Origin: Maribacter spongiicola
GTDB taxonomy: Bacteria > Bacteroidota > Bacteroidia > Flavobacteriales > Flavobacteriaceae
DNA: 64,000 nt
Assembly: GCF_004364165.1 (NCBI RefSeq)
Contig: NZ_SOAY01000010.1
Span: forward strand, 709,098-773,097
Reading direction: 5' to 3'
The number at the start of each line of letters is the position of its first letter. The stretch's first letter is position 1. Both the position numbers and the translations under genes were made by a program. Shown one piece after another: positions 44,481 through 53,801 of the stretch. The notes under the pieces are model-generated. The model saw only the letters and a list, made by a program, of their open reading frames with translations. It had not been told where the DNA came from and ran no database searches.

Positions 44481-46031
44481 TTATTTGTGGAAAAGTAAAG
44501 ATGGTTTTAAAAAATATATGATATAATAAATTAGATGAAATACTAATAAATAGGTAAATAAATCTTGAATAAATCCTCTTGTTAAGTATCCGAAATCTCC
44601 AATAATTCCTCCTGCATTACGATACCTTCCTAAAAATGAGAAAACGGTAAGAAGTGCAAAGGGGGCATAAAAAATTTTATTACCACTGATTAAAGTAAAG
44701 ATGTTTGTTAATTTAAATACAAAAAGTAAAATAACAAATTGTAAAGGAAAGTACCAGTAGCCAAAGGTTGCTAAACCATCACCTAAATGACTTGTGACAC
44801 GGTAACCACCAAATCCTTTGCCATATAAAATATCACCTCTAGAATGAATTAAGTCTAATTTGTTCACATTTATATTAAAAAAATTTAAAATAGGTGTTGG
44901 TAATACAGCTATGTTTTTTTTAAAAAAATCTAATTGCATTACATTACTAGCATATCCCCTTATTTCGGCATAATAAATAGTTTCATCTGAAATACGCATA
45001 TTGGCATAACGATTCATCATGAAATTATCTAAATAATTTTCTGTCCAACCAGAATGATAGCCCTCCAATTGATTTTGTTTATTATTATTAGTGACCTTGA
45101 GGCGTGCCATCAATTCTTGGTTCTGTATAGTTTCTATAGTTTTTGAAAATAGCTCCTTTCTCGTAATATTATTTCTTAAAGTTCTATTATATAACATCGC
45201 TACGGATAAATTTGTTATGATATTAAAAATGAGATACCCACAAACAATGATTGCTAAGAATTTCTTTGTCCATAATAATTCTGATATTTTTTTTTTGCTG
45301 ACAACTAAATATAAAAAGTACAGGAGAACAATGGTACCAATAGGAATGAGCATCTGTCTTCTACTATTAGAAGCAATGCTTAAAATGATAACGAATATTG
45401 TATAGATGAAAACTAGATTTCTTTTAGAGTATTCAATTTTTGACAATTTTGGAAATGCAAGGATTAAGGGGGCGTATTGAAAATATTCTAATGCCTTGAA
45501 AAATTTTCCAGTAACATCTCCAAGTTCAATTTCACCTGCCGCTAAAGTATATAACTTTACTAGAATACCGATTATTCCCATACTCCAAAATATGACAGCG
45601 TTGCTATGATAAAATTTATATTTGTACAATGTAGTTTGGAGGATGTTGTTTTTGGAAATAGCATTGGTATGATTACAACTTAAATAAAATGCTAGGGATG
45701 CCATTAGGAACCATGCGGTTTCTCCTATAAATGTGATATAGGGTCGCTCAAATCCAAAAGTGATTGGTTTCATTTCAAGTATGGTTGCTATTAATGGAAG
45801 ATAGCGATACAAGAACATAGATAGGTAAAGGAAAAATGTAAATGGATAATTTATTACATAAAAATCCTTTAAAAAAAAACGGAATATACTATAGCTAATC
45901 AAAGCCATAGCGCAACCAAAAAAATTTTCTAGACTAGGGAACAATATTATTTCAATGATAATCGCTAGTATAAGGGCAATACCGAGACTATCTCTTAAAA
46001 ACTGGATGATTGGAGAATTCTTACTAACCAT
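44481..46031 (-). CDS. wzy: Wzy-like oligosaccharide repeat-unit polymerase
   Basis: This 516-residue hydrophobic protein has about twelve spans and large Asn/Lys-rich loops (about 290-420). It resembles the oligosaccharide repeat unit polymerase family. A TTG four codons upstream (46043) is in frame; the ATG at 46031 is preferred. Its start overlaps the end of the CgeB-like gene by 8 bases. With the flippase at 47078 and Wzc at 48467 it gives this operon its own polymerisation machinery, unrelated in sequence to the polymerase at 23912. Confidence 0.75.
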   Translation of the reverse strand: MVSKNSPIIQFLRDSLGIALILAIIIEIILFPSLENFFGCAMALISYSIFRFFLKDFYVINYPFTFFLYLSMFLYRYLPLIATILEMKPITFGFERPYITFIGETAWFLMASLAFYLSCNHTNAISKNNILQTTLYKYKFYHSNAVIFWSMGIIGILVKLYTLAAGEIELGDVTGKFFKALEYFQYAPLILAFPKLSKIEYSKRNLVFIYTIFVIILSIASNSRRQMLIPIGTIVLLYFLYLVVSKKKISELLWTKKFLAIIVCGYLIFNIITNLSVAMLYNRTLRNNITRKELFSKTIETIQNQELMARLKVTNNNKQNQLEGYHSGWTENYLDNFMMNRYANMRISDETIYYAEIRGYASNVMQLDFFKKNIAVLPTPILNFFNINVNKLDLIHSRGDILYGKGFGGYRVTSHLGDGLATFGYWYFPLQFVILLFVFKLTNIFTLISGNKIFYAPFALLTVFSFLGRYRNAGGIIGDFGYLTRGFIQDLFTYLLVFHLIYYIIYFLKPSLLFHK

Positions 46032-47061
46032 TTGTTTGTACAATTTCTATCATTCTCTTTATAGTAGCTTCATTAGAATAGCCAGCTTTTTCACATTTTA
46101 ATCTCCCATTTTTGGCAATCTTATTACGCTCATCCAAATGATTCAAGTAATATGTGCACTTTTTAAATAATTCTTCATCAGAAGAAAAAAATTCGGCTTC
46201 AACCCCTTCCTCAAATAATTCTTGATGTTCTTTTGTACGTTCAGCGAGCATGAATCCTCCACACGCTGGGATTTCCATAGTTCTTGCAGTTTGTTGATCT
46301 AAATTAATTTTTCTTAAAAAGCATAGACAAATGGTAAGAGCTTGTAGGACTTTTGGATAATTATCTGAAAAAACACCAGGCTTTATAATTAAATTAGGAT
46401 ATTTATCTTTAAAATCATTCCATTTGCCGTCACCATACACAGTGACATAAAGTCCTTTTTTGACTAAATAGAGTATGCTATCGCACCTCTCCTTTTCCCA
46501 CATACCTACAAATCCAATATCGCTACCGAAATTTTTTATTTCATTTTCACTCAATTCCCTCGGAAAATGAAAATCCTCTCCATATGTTTTATGGATGAAA
46601 TGAATATTTTTAGCTCCTATTTTTTTTAGGTCATCTATGATATATGATTTCGTTGTAAAATTAATGTCATAATAAGGTAAAGAGTCTAGATAATTTTGAC
46701 TCTGATTATGTCTCATTACCATATTGTCAGGAGAGAAACTAACAATCTTTGTGTTTGCAGAAATTTTTTTTATAGCTTGTAATGTTTTTTTATTGATAAC
46801 TATTCCTTTATCAATCCATACAATATCATAGTATTTTTTTCGAACATAGTTCAATATGTTTTCGTTTGCATGTGTTGAGTCTGGTAGAGACACGGGTATG
46901 CTTTTTTGAAAAAGATGATATGCCATCTTAAACCAAAAATTTGATTTTTTTGTGCCCAATTCAACCGTATCAATTTCTTTAGCTACTTTTTGTAATGCTT
47001 TATTACGATGTAACGAAGTACTACTCGTTGACCTGAACCAACCGACAGATAAAATTTTCAT
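46024..47061 (-). CDS. CgeB-like glycosyltransferase
   Basis: This 345-residue GT-B protein resembles the CgeB/DUF3880-type family. It has ILSVGWFRSTSSTSLHRNKAL at the N-terminus, YDIVWIDKG, IVSFSPDNMVMRHN, IGFVGMWEKERCDS, and the C-terminal donor region ARTMEIPACGGFMLAERTKEH. The last is typical of that family, with EIPACGG in place of the usual EAxACG. It lies between the flippase and polymerase genes in a tight operon. Substrate unknown. Confidence 0.85.
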   Translation of the reverse strand: MKILSVGWFRSTSSTSLHRNKALQKVAKEIDTVELGTKKSNFWFKMAYHLFQKSIPVSLPDSTHANENILNYVRKKYYDIVWIDKGIVINKKTLQAIKKISANTKIVSFSPDNMVMRHNQSQNYLDSLPYYDINFTTKSYIIDDLKKIGAKNIHFIHKTYGEDFHFPRELSENEIKNFGSDIGFVGMWEKERCDSILYLVKKGLYVTVYGDGKWNDFKDKYPNLIIKPGVFSDNYPKVLQALTICLCFLRKINLDQQTARTMEIPACGGFMLAERTKEHQELFEEGVEAEFFSSDEELFKKCTYYLNHLDERNKIAKNGRLKCEKAGYSNEATIKRMIEIVQTNG

Positions 47062-47077
47062 ATATAAATTCTAAATA

Positions 47078-48436
47078 TTATATTTTATTTTTAATAAGTG
47101 AAAAAATGTATTTAAAGTCTGGTATTATATGATTAACTAAGTCTGAAGGTTTCATTCGCATTAATTTACAACCATAAGGAACAACTAAAATGACTAAAAT
47201 TATGTCTAATATTATTGCCCCAAAAGCAGCTCCTTCCAAATTGAAATATTTAGAACCTAAATAAGTGAAAACCAATGAGATTAAGGCGCCTGTAATTCCG
47301 AAGATTGCCATTTTTTTTGGTTGGTTAACTGCGCCAAAAGCCATTTCAGTAGTCCACCAAATTGCATTGAACAACATACTTGAAGTAAAAATATACCACA
47401 TTGTCCGTGATACTTCTAATTGGTTTTGAGTCCATAAATTATAAAATGGTAATCCAAAAAACACAAGGAATATAAGGCCCATAAATGACATAGCAAACAC
47501 ACTTAATATCGCTAAACGAAACAATCGTTGTGCTGTTTTATAATTTTGCTTGCCAATCTCGAATTGTAATTCTGGAAATACAGTAGATTTAATCATGTAA
47601 AATACTTGGTTTAAAGAACGGCTAAGAGTTCTTACAGTATTATAGACTGCAACTGCTTCAGCTCCCAAAATTATCCGAACTATAAAAGTAGACCCTTGGA
47701 AATAGAGTGCTTGCCATACAGGTGACATCAGATAACCCAATCCTTTATTTGCAATAGATTTTATAATATTTCGATTTATTTCTCCTTTATACTCCTGATT
47801 AAAATTCAATGTTTTTCTACCTTTAAAATAATAGAATAGAGTAAATACCACAACAACTAATAATTGGGAAAGTGCAAATGCTATTACCCCATAACCAGAT
47901 AATAGAATAACAAGTCCCGCGACTAAATTTGAGCTAGAAAAAATAGTTTGTAAATTCATGCTTAGAGCTGCGCGTTGTGCAGCACGATAGTAAGCTTGAA
48001 TCATTTGTGAGTAAAATGTTAATAGCCTTGCTAAAATTAAAAATGAAACAGCATAAAGGGCGTCAACTCTATTGATCAAAGATTTTTCAAAAACAGCAGA
48101 GTAATCTAGAATAAAAAGTACTATAATACTTAGTATCATTGCAACACCTATCATAAGAGAAATAAGATAAATACCATTTTTATTTATATCTGCGGTCTTT
48201 TTCATGTTCCCAGATGCAAAACTTAAAATAAAGCTATTCCCGGCAGCTGTGCCAAAGCCTAAATCTGAAAAACCAATCATGGTTGGTATTATTGTAAGAG
48301 TTAACCATTCTCCATAATAAGCGGCACCCCATGCTGAAATAAAAAACGGCACTAAAAATAGCTGTTCTAAAACCCGTATACCCTTCTGTAAAATAGAGGC
48401 CAAACCATTATTTAAAATCCTTTTCTTTAAAGACAT
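47078..48436 (-). CDS. wzx: Wzx-like flippase (PST family)
   Basis: This 452-residue protein has about twelve to fourteen spans. The N-terminus (LASILQKGIRVLEQLFLVPF, AAYYGEWLTLTIIPTMIGFSDLGFG split by a short loop) is typical of polysaccharide flippases of the MATE-like superfamily. It should translocate the lipid-linked repeat unit made by this operon. It is 30 bases after wzc and 16 bases before the CgeB-like gene. It is a distant paralogue of the flippase at 25174-26541. Confidence 0.88.
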   Translation of the reverse strand: MSLKKRILNNGLASILQKGIRVLEQLFLVPFFISAWGAAYYGEWLTLTIIPTMIGFSDLGFGTAAGNSFILSFASGNMKKTADINKNGIYLISLMIGVAMILSIIVLFILDYSAVFEKSLINRVDALYAVSFLILARLLTFYSQMIQAYYRAAQRAALSMNLQTIFSSSNLVAGLVILLSGYGVIAFALSQLLVVVVFTLFYYFKGRKTLNFNQEYKGEINRNIIKSIANKGLGYLMSPVWQALYFQGSTFIVRIILGAEAVAVYNTVRTLSRSLNQVFYMIKSTVFPELQFEIGKQNYKTAQRLFRLAILSVFAMSFMGLIFLVFFGLPFYNLWTQNQLEVSRTMWYIFTSSMLFNAIWWTTEMAFGAVNQPKKMAIFGITGALISLVFTYLGSKYFNLEGAAFGAIILDIILVILVVPYGCKLMRMKPSDLVNHIIPDFKYIFSLIKNKI

Positions 48437-48466
48437 TTATAACTTTTAAAAGTGCGTAAATTATTT

Positions 48467-50761
48467 TTAGTTATAAGTTTCTTTGGGCTCGGTATCATTG
48501 AATAAAATCATACAATTGTTAAGCTTATTGTTTTTATAAATATTATCTATAATACCGATATGCTCTTTTTTAGTAAAATCTTTTCGAACAACATAAATAG
48601 TGCTGTCTATAAAAGGATTTAAGGCAAAAGCATCTGATACTAGACCAATTGGTGCGGTATCTATTATGATTCTGTCAAATTCAGTCTTTAACTCATTAAT
48701 TAATTCACCTACCCGTTCATGTAATACAATTGTACTGATTTGACCTATAACAATGCCAGATCCCATTAATTTTAAATTTTCAATACCGTTATAGTTTTGA
48801 AATAATGAATCTTTATTAATGCCTTTTTTAATGATGAAATCGGTAACTCCAATTTTTTCATCCAAATTAAAACAACTCATTAAAGAGGGTTTTCTTAAAT
48901 CGAATGAAAGTAAGGCTACTTTCTCGCCTATAGAAGCCAGTGACAACGCTAAATTCGATGCTATAAAAGTTTTACCCTCTCCTTTTATTGATGATGTAAT
49001 CAATATAGTCTGATTTTTTTGGTCTTTTTTCAGATATTCTAGGTTAAACCGTAGTAGCCTGAACAATTCTAAAGTGTGCGATTGTTTTTCTTGTTCTTCT
49101 TGTTTGGCTACAATTAAATTAGAACCTGTGTGTTTAGAAATTTCTCCAACTACAGGTGTTACCGTTAGATTGTTAATTTCTTCAATGGAAGTAATTTTCG
49201 TGTTGAACGCATTTTTAAAATAAATAGTAGAAATAGGTAAAAATAAGCCAAGTAATAAGCCTGCCAAATAGGTTAATTTTTTATTTGGACTTATGGGGTA
49301 GATACCAGATTTTGGGCGATTAACTACCCTTGTGGAAGATGCAGGTGCAGCCAGTGACAAAACTTCTTCCTCTCTTTTTTGAAGTAGATATAAATAGAGC
49401 CCTTCTTTTGTGCTTTTGTCTCTACTTATATCTAACAATTGTTTTTCCATACCAGGTACTCTGGCTAATTGAGCGTCGTATTTATTCGCATTATCTTGTA
49501 GATTACGTTTGGCTAGGGCAAGGCCGTTTTTAGAACTTTGCACATTTTGTAATATTGACTGCCGAAGGTTTGAAAGATTTGCGTCTAGTTTTACAATCAT
49601 TGGATTAGAAGTAACTGCTGATTGTGAAAGATTTTGACGTTCTAATAAAGTTTCGTTATATCTATTTACTTGGTCGGTAAGTGTTCTATCGTTAATGGCA
49701 AACCCTCCACCTATAGAATTTTCAATGGTGCCATTAAGTAAGGTTTGTTCAATTTGACTTAAAATGTTTATTTGGCTTTGGTAGTTAGAAGCTTTTTCTT
49801 TATAATCGTTTGCTTGCTGTATATAAGTATCGGCATTACTGGCGACATCGGTAACTACATTTTTAGTTTTAAAATCAACGACTGATTTTTCTACATTTTC
49901 AATTTCACCTGATAATAGTTTTAACCTGTTGTCAATAATTTGGATAGTATTTTCAGCTAATTCATTCTCATATTTTATGGTTCTTTTTATATAGGTATCA
50001 ATTAATTTGGAGAGAATGTCTTCGCCTTTTCTTTTATGCGAAGAAACAAAAGTCATTCGAAGTAAACTACCCGTATCATTATCTGGATAAACACTTAAAT
50101 TTTTTAAGAATAAATTTACCAACTCTTCTGTATCTAACAATACAAATCTTAAGGTATTGAAATCTTCGATGCTTCTAACTTCAGGTTTTTTTAAAACTGT
50201 CAATGTACCGTAATCGGTAGTAACGGTTTCACCATAAGCATGTGTGCTACTAATTTCTTTTTTCTCATATTCTGTACTTAACTCATAGGTTGTATCGTCA
50301 ATGAAATTTAAATCAATGAATAGGCCATAAGGTACTATTTCAGCATTTTCATCGACTAAAATCTGAACAGGTACATCTTCACCATATATTTCTACGTCTT
50401 TGACGCTCCCTTTATGATAAAAATTAATATTGAAAAAATTATCAGTTATAACCTCCTCCATAATGCCAGAAGAAGTGATAATGCCAATTTCATCTTCTAA
50501 ACTTTGCGAGGTTTTAATTAATCCTAAATCTCTAAAATTCTCGATGTCGCCTGAGTTCTTACCAGCACTGGTATTTTTTAAGAAAATTGTACTGTTAATT
50601 TCATATTGATTTACAGCCTTATATCTTAAGTATAGAAAAACAAGTGCCAAGCAGGTGATAACTGAAATAGTTATTAGAAGCCAATATTTGGAATAGGACT
50701 TAAAAACTTGACCTAAATTTTTGTTATCAGCAGTTTTTAAATCAAAATTAATATCATTCAT
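48467..50761 (-). CDS. wzc: Wzc-like chain-length determinant / tyrosine autokinase
   Basis: This 764-residue inner-membrane co-polymerase has a first span near residue 30-50, a Wzz periplasmic domain with long coiled helices (about 265-450), and a second span near 505. Its BY-kinase domain has Walker A (IKGEGKT, Lys about 597), a better-preserved Walker A-prime (LLSFDLRKPSL) than the copy at 21550, and Walker B (RIIIDTAP). The C-terminus (NDTEPKETYN) has a single Tyr and no tyrosine cluster. It follows the priming transferase by 127 bases. No Wza partner is in this operon, so it may use the exporter at 20647. Confidence 0.92.
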   Translation of the reverse strand: MNDINFDLKTADNKNLGQVFKSYSKYWLLITISVITCLALVFLYLRYKAVNQYEINSTIFLKNTSAGKNSGDIENFRDLGLIKTSQSLEDEIGIITSSGIMEEVITDNFFNINFYHKGSVKDVEIYGEDVPVQILVDENAEIVPYGLFIDLNFIDDTTYELSTEYEKKEISSTHAYGETVTTDYGTLTVLKKPEVRSIEDFNTLRFVLLDTEELVNLFLKNLSVYPDNDTGSLLRMTFVSSHKRKGEDILSKLIDTYIKRTIKYENELAENTIQIIDNRLKLLSGEIENVEKSVVDFKTKNVVTDVASNADTYIQQANDYKEKASNYQSQINILSQIEQTLLNGTIENSIGGGFAINDRTLTDQVNRYNETLLERQNLSQSAVTSNPMIVKLDANLSNLRQSILQNVQSSKNGLALAKRNLQDNANKYDAQLARVPGMEKQLLDISRDKSTKEGLYLYLLQKREEEVLSLAAPASSTRVVNRPKSGIYPISPNKKLTYLAGLLLGLFLPISTIYFKNAFNTKITSIEEINNLTVTPVVGEISKHTGSNLIVAKQEEQEKQSHTLELFRLLRFNLEYLKKDQKNQTILITSSIKGEGKTFIASNLALSLASIGEKVALLSFDLRKPSLMSCFNLDEKIGVTDFIIKKGINKDSLFQNYNGIENLKLMGSGIVIGQISTIVLHERVGELINELKTEFDRIIIDTAPIGLVSDAFALNPFIDSTIYVVRKDFTKKEHIGIIDNIYKNNKLNNCMILFNDTEPKETYN

Positions 50762-50888
50762 TTTATAGATATGTCTTATTTAGTTGCTATTTAGGCAAAC
50801 TTTAATTTGTTGTTGATATAATGCAGAAACTATATGTTATGCATAAATTATTTTGTTGATACTAAATGTACTGAAGTTTTAAATAATT

Positions 50889-52235
50889 TTAATACGCCTT
50901 TTTATCAGCAACAAAGATATTGGTAACGGTACGTACTATTATTTGAATATCAAATAGAATAGACCATTTCTCCATATAAAAGATGTCGTACCGTACTCTA
51001 TTGACAATATCAGATTTGTGTATGATTTCTCCTCTATACCCTTTTACTTGTGCCAGACCGGTAATACCGGGCTTTAAGAAATGACGTACCAAGTATTTAT
51101 CTACCGATGTTTCGTACTGCTTTGTATGAACTTCCATATGGGGTCTGGGGCCTACAATGCTCATATCACCTATTAAAACATTAAAGAACTGAGGAAGCTC
51201 ATCTATACTGGTTTTTCTTAAAATGCTACCTAGTTTGGTAATACGCATGTCGCCCTTTGTAGCCATTTTAGTATCGCTATCTTCATTTTTTGCCATGGAT
51301 CGAAACTTGTAGCACCAAAATGTATTCTTGTTTACCCCGTGTCTTTTTTGCTTAAAGAACAAAGGACCTTTTGAATCTAGCTTCATTAAAATAAATACCA
51401 CAGGAATTAACCAAGACAATACAAATACGATAACCGCTAGTGAGAAGAAGATATCAAAAATGCGCTTGATGAGATTTGCATATTCCAGATCTAATGGTGA
51501 TGCCCTTAAGTTTAATACAGGAACCGAATCATATAACTCAATAGACATGGCCCTTGAGAACAATTCTTTATTATCAGGTATAATTTTTATTTTCTTTAGG
51601 CTGTTATCTGCAATATTCATGAGATGCCGTATCTCATCTTTACTTAAACGAGAGGCCAGGCAATACACTTCTTCCACATTATTCTCAAAAATGTAATTAT
51701 AGCTATTTTCTATTGTGCCCAAATATGTAGGGCTACTAGAAGAAGAATTATCAAAATAACCCATATATCTATAGCCATACTCGGGAATGTCAAAAATGCG
51801 TCTTATTTTCTTCAGGTTTTTGTCTCTGCCAATAACGACAGTCCTTGTAGATACATATTGTTTACGCCGTATGATATTTCTAGACCAGTAAAATAAGATT
51901 CTAAAAACGGTCAATAATAAACAGATGGTCAAAAAAACCTGTACTAAATAGTGTGCAGAATAGGGGTAGGGAGCAAGGAATACAAAAGAGCTGAAATATA
52001 TTAAGCCAAATAGTAAAAACAAGGTGAAAAAATTCTTGAGATTAATATTAAAATGCTCCCGTCTTGCCGTTGGATAAAAATCTAGGGCATAGGTTATAAA
52101 AAACCAAGAAAGGTTATAATATAGTATGCTGTATATATTTAAATAGGTATCAGGTGTTAGCACATACAGCGTACTATTAATAATTAATAGGTGCGCTATA
52201 AACGATAATGGTATGACAAAAAATGATTTGTTCAT
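50889..52235 (-). CDS. Undecaprenyl-phosphate sugar phosphotransferase (priming enzyme)
   Basis: This complete 448-residue paralogue of 1632-2978 has exactly the same length and near-identical blocks: SFIAHLLIINSTLYVLTPDTY region, RTVVIGRDKNLKKIRRIFD, GDMSIVGPRPHM and KPGITGLAQVKGYRGE. It has four N-terminal membrane spans, a Rossmann-like middle part, and a C-terminal catalytic domain on the cytoplasmic side. It is the first structural gene of the large leftward operon and would load the first sugar of that repeat unit. A promoter and a leader of about 270 bases lie upstream. Confidence 0.93.
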   Translation of the reverse strand: MNKSFFVIPLSFIAHLLIINSTLYVLTPDTYLNIYSILYYNLSWFFITYALDFYPTARREHFNINLKNFFTLFLLFGLIYFSSFVFLAPYPYSAHYLVQVFLTICLLLTVFRILFYWSRNIIRRKQYVSTRTVVIGRDKNLKKIRRIFDIPEYGYRYMGYFDNSSSSSPTYLGTIENSYNYIFENNVEEVYCLASRLSKDEIRHLMNIADNSLKKIKIIPDNKELFSRAMSIELYDSVPVLNLRASPLDLEYANLIKRIFDIFFSLAVIVFVLSWLIPVVFILMKLDSKGPLFFKQKRHGVNKNTFWCYKFRSMAKNEDSDTKMATKGDMRITKLGSILRKTSIDELPQFFNVLIGDMSIVGPRPHMEVHTKQYETSVDKYLVRHFLKPGITGLAQVKGYRGEIIHKSDIVNRVRYDIFYMEKWSILFDIQIIVRTVTNIFVADKKAY

Positions 52236-52396
52236 TTCATTTTTAGGTTAAAGCATTGGGGTTAAAGTAAATTGAAAAATGAAACTGTATTTTTTATGGC
52301 GGCACCGATTAGTTGTTACAAAAGCTGTAAGGTTTTTCTATAGAAAAATGGAAGCTTAAGAGTTGTATTGGTGTCGACCGAATTTAAATTTGATAT

Positions 52397-52409
52397 AGCG
52401 CTCCGCGCT
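52397..52409 (-). promoter_or_regulatory. Small GC-rich hairpin in the operon leader
   Basis: AGCGC (52397-52401) and GCGCT (52405-52409) pair around TCC. It is the most GC-rich spot in an AT-rich leader and lies about 100 bases downstream of the predicted start of transcription. It could be a pause or recognition site for the NusG-like factor; this is inference. Confidence 0.35.
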
Positions 52410-52510
52410 GTCAGCCCCATTATAAACGGACTAACCATAGGTGTTTAAAGAACATCAAAGTCAACCTAAAGACCTTTAAAAAATTACCGGGGGAATAAAT
52501 TAACGAAGAG

Positions 52511-52542
52511 CAAACTTAGGCAGCTTTATCCTACAATCCAAA
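52511..52542 (-). promoter_or_regulatory. Bacteroidota-type promoter of the leftward polysaccharide operon
   Basis: Read on the minus strand: TTTG (52542-52539), a 20-base spacer, then TAAGTTTG (52518-52511). Both boxes and the spacing fit the Bacteroidota consensus TTTG-N19-21-TAnnTTTG. Transcription should start near 52505 and give a leader of about 270 bases before the priming transferase. Confidence 0.6.
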
Positions 52543-52810
52543 ATTTAGTGTTAACTAATTAATAAATTATGGAATCCTTTTTTAAGACTTAAATTAGTGT
52601 GGGTATTGGCATAAATTTATACCTCTAATTATCATTTTTAAATCCGTTTTTGCTAAAATGCTGCGATAACTTATTAATAGTAATGATGGGTATGGAACTA
52701 AGCAATGTGAAGTTCAACAGTATTAGTGAAAAAAGAGCTTATGACCAGAATTTGTAGTGAGGTAATAGTCAAAAATTATAGTTGTGTTTTGAAAAGAATG
52801 AAATTAGGGA

Positions 52811-53290
52811 TTACACGAGGTCTCTAATTTTCATATTCAGTACCACTCCCATGCCTTCTAAAATCAATTTTACCCGAGATTTTCCGACCTCTTTAATAAT
52901 TGCTTGACTGTCTTTTAAAGCACCATTTTTAATAGCTACCCGATCACCAGGCGATAATTTAGTGAGGGTATAGTCTTCAACATCGTCATTAGATAACCAC
53001 TTTTTTAAGGTTTCCATCTCAATATCGCGTACTACGGCGGGTTTGCCTAGCCAGTACAGATAGCGTACAACCCCGGGAATACCGAACACCTGTTGTCTGT
53101 CGGCTTCAGTAATATTTACAAATACGTAAGACTTAAAAAGGGGGACTTCAATGGTCTTTTTTCTATCGCTCCATTGTTTTACCTCTTTTATCATCGGTGA
53201 ATACACCTCAATATGATTAGCAGACAACCTTTCGGCGACCTTCTTCTCATTTTTAGGTTTTACATAAAGTACGTACCAATTCTTAGTCAT
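52811..53290 (-). CDS. upxY: UpxY-type NusG-like antitermination factor
   Basis: This 159-residue NusG paralogue has the NGN domain opening NWYVLYVKPKNEKKVAERL and PLFKSYVFVNITEADRQQVFGIPGVVRYLYWLGKPA. A C-terminal KOW-like segment follows (LSPGDRVAIKNGALKDSQAII). It is shorter than NusG, as in the UpxY/RfaH-like specialised factors. In Bacteroides such proteins let RNA polymerase read through the untranslated leader of their own capsule operon. It sits at the head of the leftward operon, 575 bases before the priming transferase, with a long leader in between. A UpxZ-type partner is not seen. Confidence 0.88.
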   Translation of the reverse strand: MTKNWYVLYVKPKNEKKVAERLSANHIEVYSPMIKEVKQWSDRKKTIEVPLFKSYVFVNITEADRQQVFGIPGVVRYLYWLGKPAVVRDIEMETLKKWLSNDDVEDYTLTKLSPGDRVAIKNGALKDSQAIIKEVGKSRVKLILEGMGVVLNMKIRDLV

Positions 53291-53515
53291 AGGTTTTTAA
53301 AGCGTTTTGGTAATATGGTAACTGTCTTTTTACTTTTCTAGTATTTAAAACGATGGAAAATTAGGAATATCATAAAGATAATTGATGTTTGAAAAACTTT
53401 AAATAGTGCTCAATACCTTTTTGCTTATGCTTTTATTCTACTTGAACTATTTTTCTGTAAGAAAAAGATTACGTAGATTATACTATTGGTAGATTTGGAC
53501 CGTTATATAGAAAAT

Positions 53516-53528
53516 CTTAAACCCCCAT
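53516..53528 (+). promoter_or_regulatory. Shared leader motif before the small gene (second copy)
   Basis: CTTAAACCCCCAT ends three bases before the ATG at 53532 and matches 12 of 13 bases of the motif at 6210-6222, at the same distance. A -7-like TAGATTTG lies just upstream (53490-53497) without a clear -33 partner. Confidence 0.5.
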
Positions 53529-53531
53529 CTT

Positions 53532-53801
53532 ATGTTTTTAAACCTATTTAATTCTAGTTCTAAGCAGAAGAATACAAAATCGCTGACCAAACATTCCGTT
53601 ACTAACGAATTGAATTCTTTATTGAATGATTTAACGATCGATAGTACGAAGAATCGCAAAGTTGCTAAAGTAGATACCTCTATTAAAGAAAAAGCGTCAT
53701 CGGTAGTTACTTCTTTAGAAAGTCAAATAGAGGCGAATCAAATATTATACGCAAAAATTATGCAAGAGCGTATGATGAGAACGAAGAGAAAGCTGATTTA
53801 A
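53532..53801 (+). CDS. Small hypothetical protein, paralogue of the 6226 gene
   Basis: This 89-residue basic protein has no signal peptide or membrane span and no recognised family. The first 50 residues are Ser, Asn and Lys-rich and probably disordered. The last 35 are helical-looking and contain SQIEANQILYAKIMQER, shared with the 83-residue protein at 6226-6477. It diverges from upxY, as the other copy diverges from gmd. A regulatory or structural role tied to the polysaccharide operons is possible; no function can be assigned. Confidence 0.75.
   Translation: MFLNLFNSSSKQKNTKSLTKHSVTNELNSLLNDLTIDSTKNRKVAKVDTSIKEKASSVVTSLESQIEANQILYAKIMQERMMRTKRKLI

Larger units (their letters stand above)
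52236..52810. other. Leader region between upxY and the priming transferase
   Basis: These 575 bases lie between two leftward genes. They hold a strong leftward promoter match (52511-52542), then a leader of about 270 bases with a small GC-rich hairpin (52397-52409). This arrangement is what a UpxY-type antiterminator would act on. A 24-codon frame at 52683-52757 is not convincing as a gene. Confidence 0.6.

Noticed and set aside
52683-52757. 24-codon rightward frame between upxY and the priming transferase
   Set aside because: Short, no recognisable features, and runs against the operon leader.
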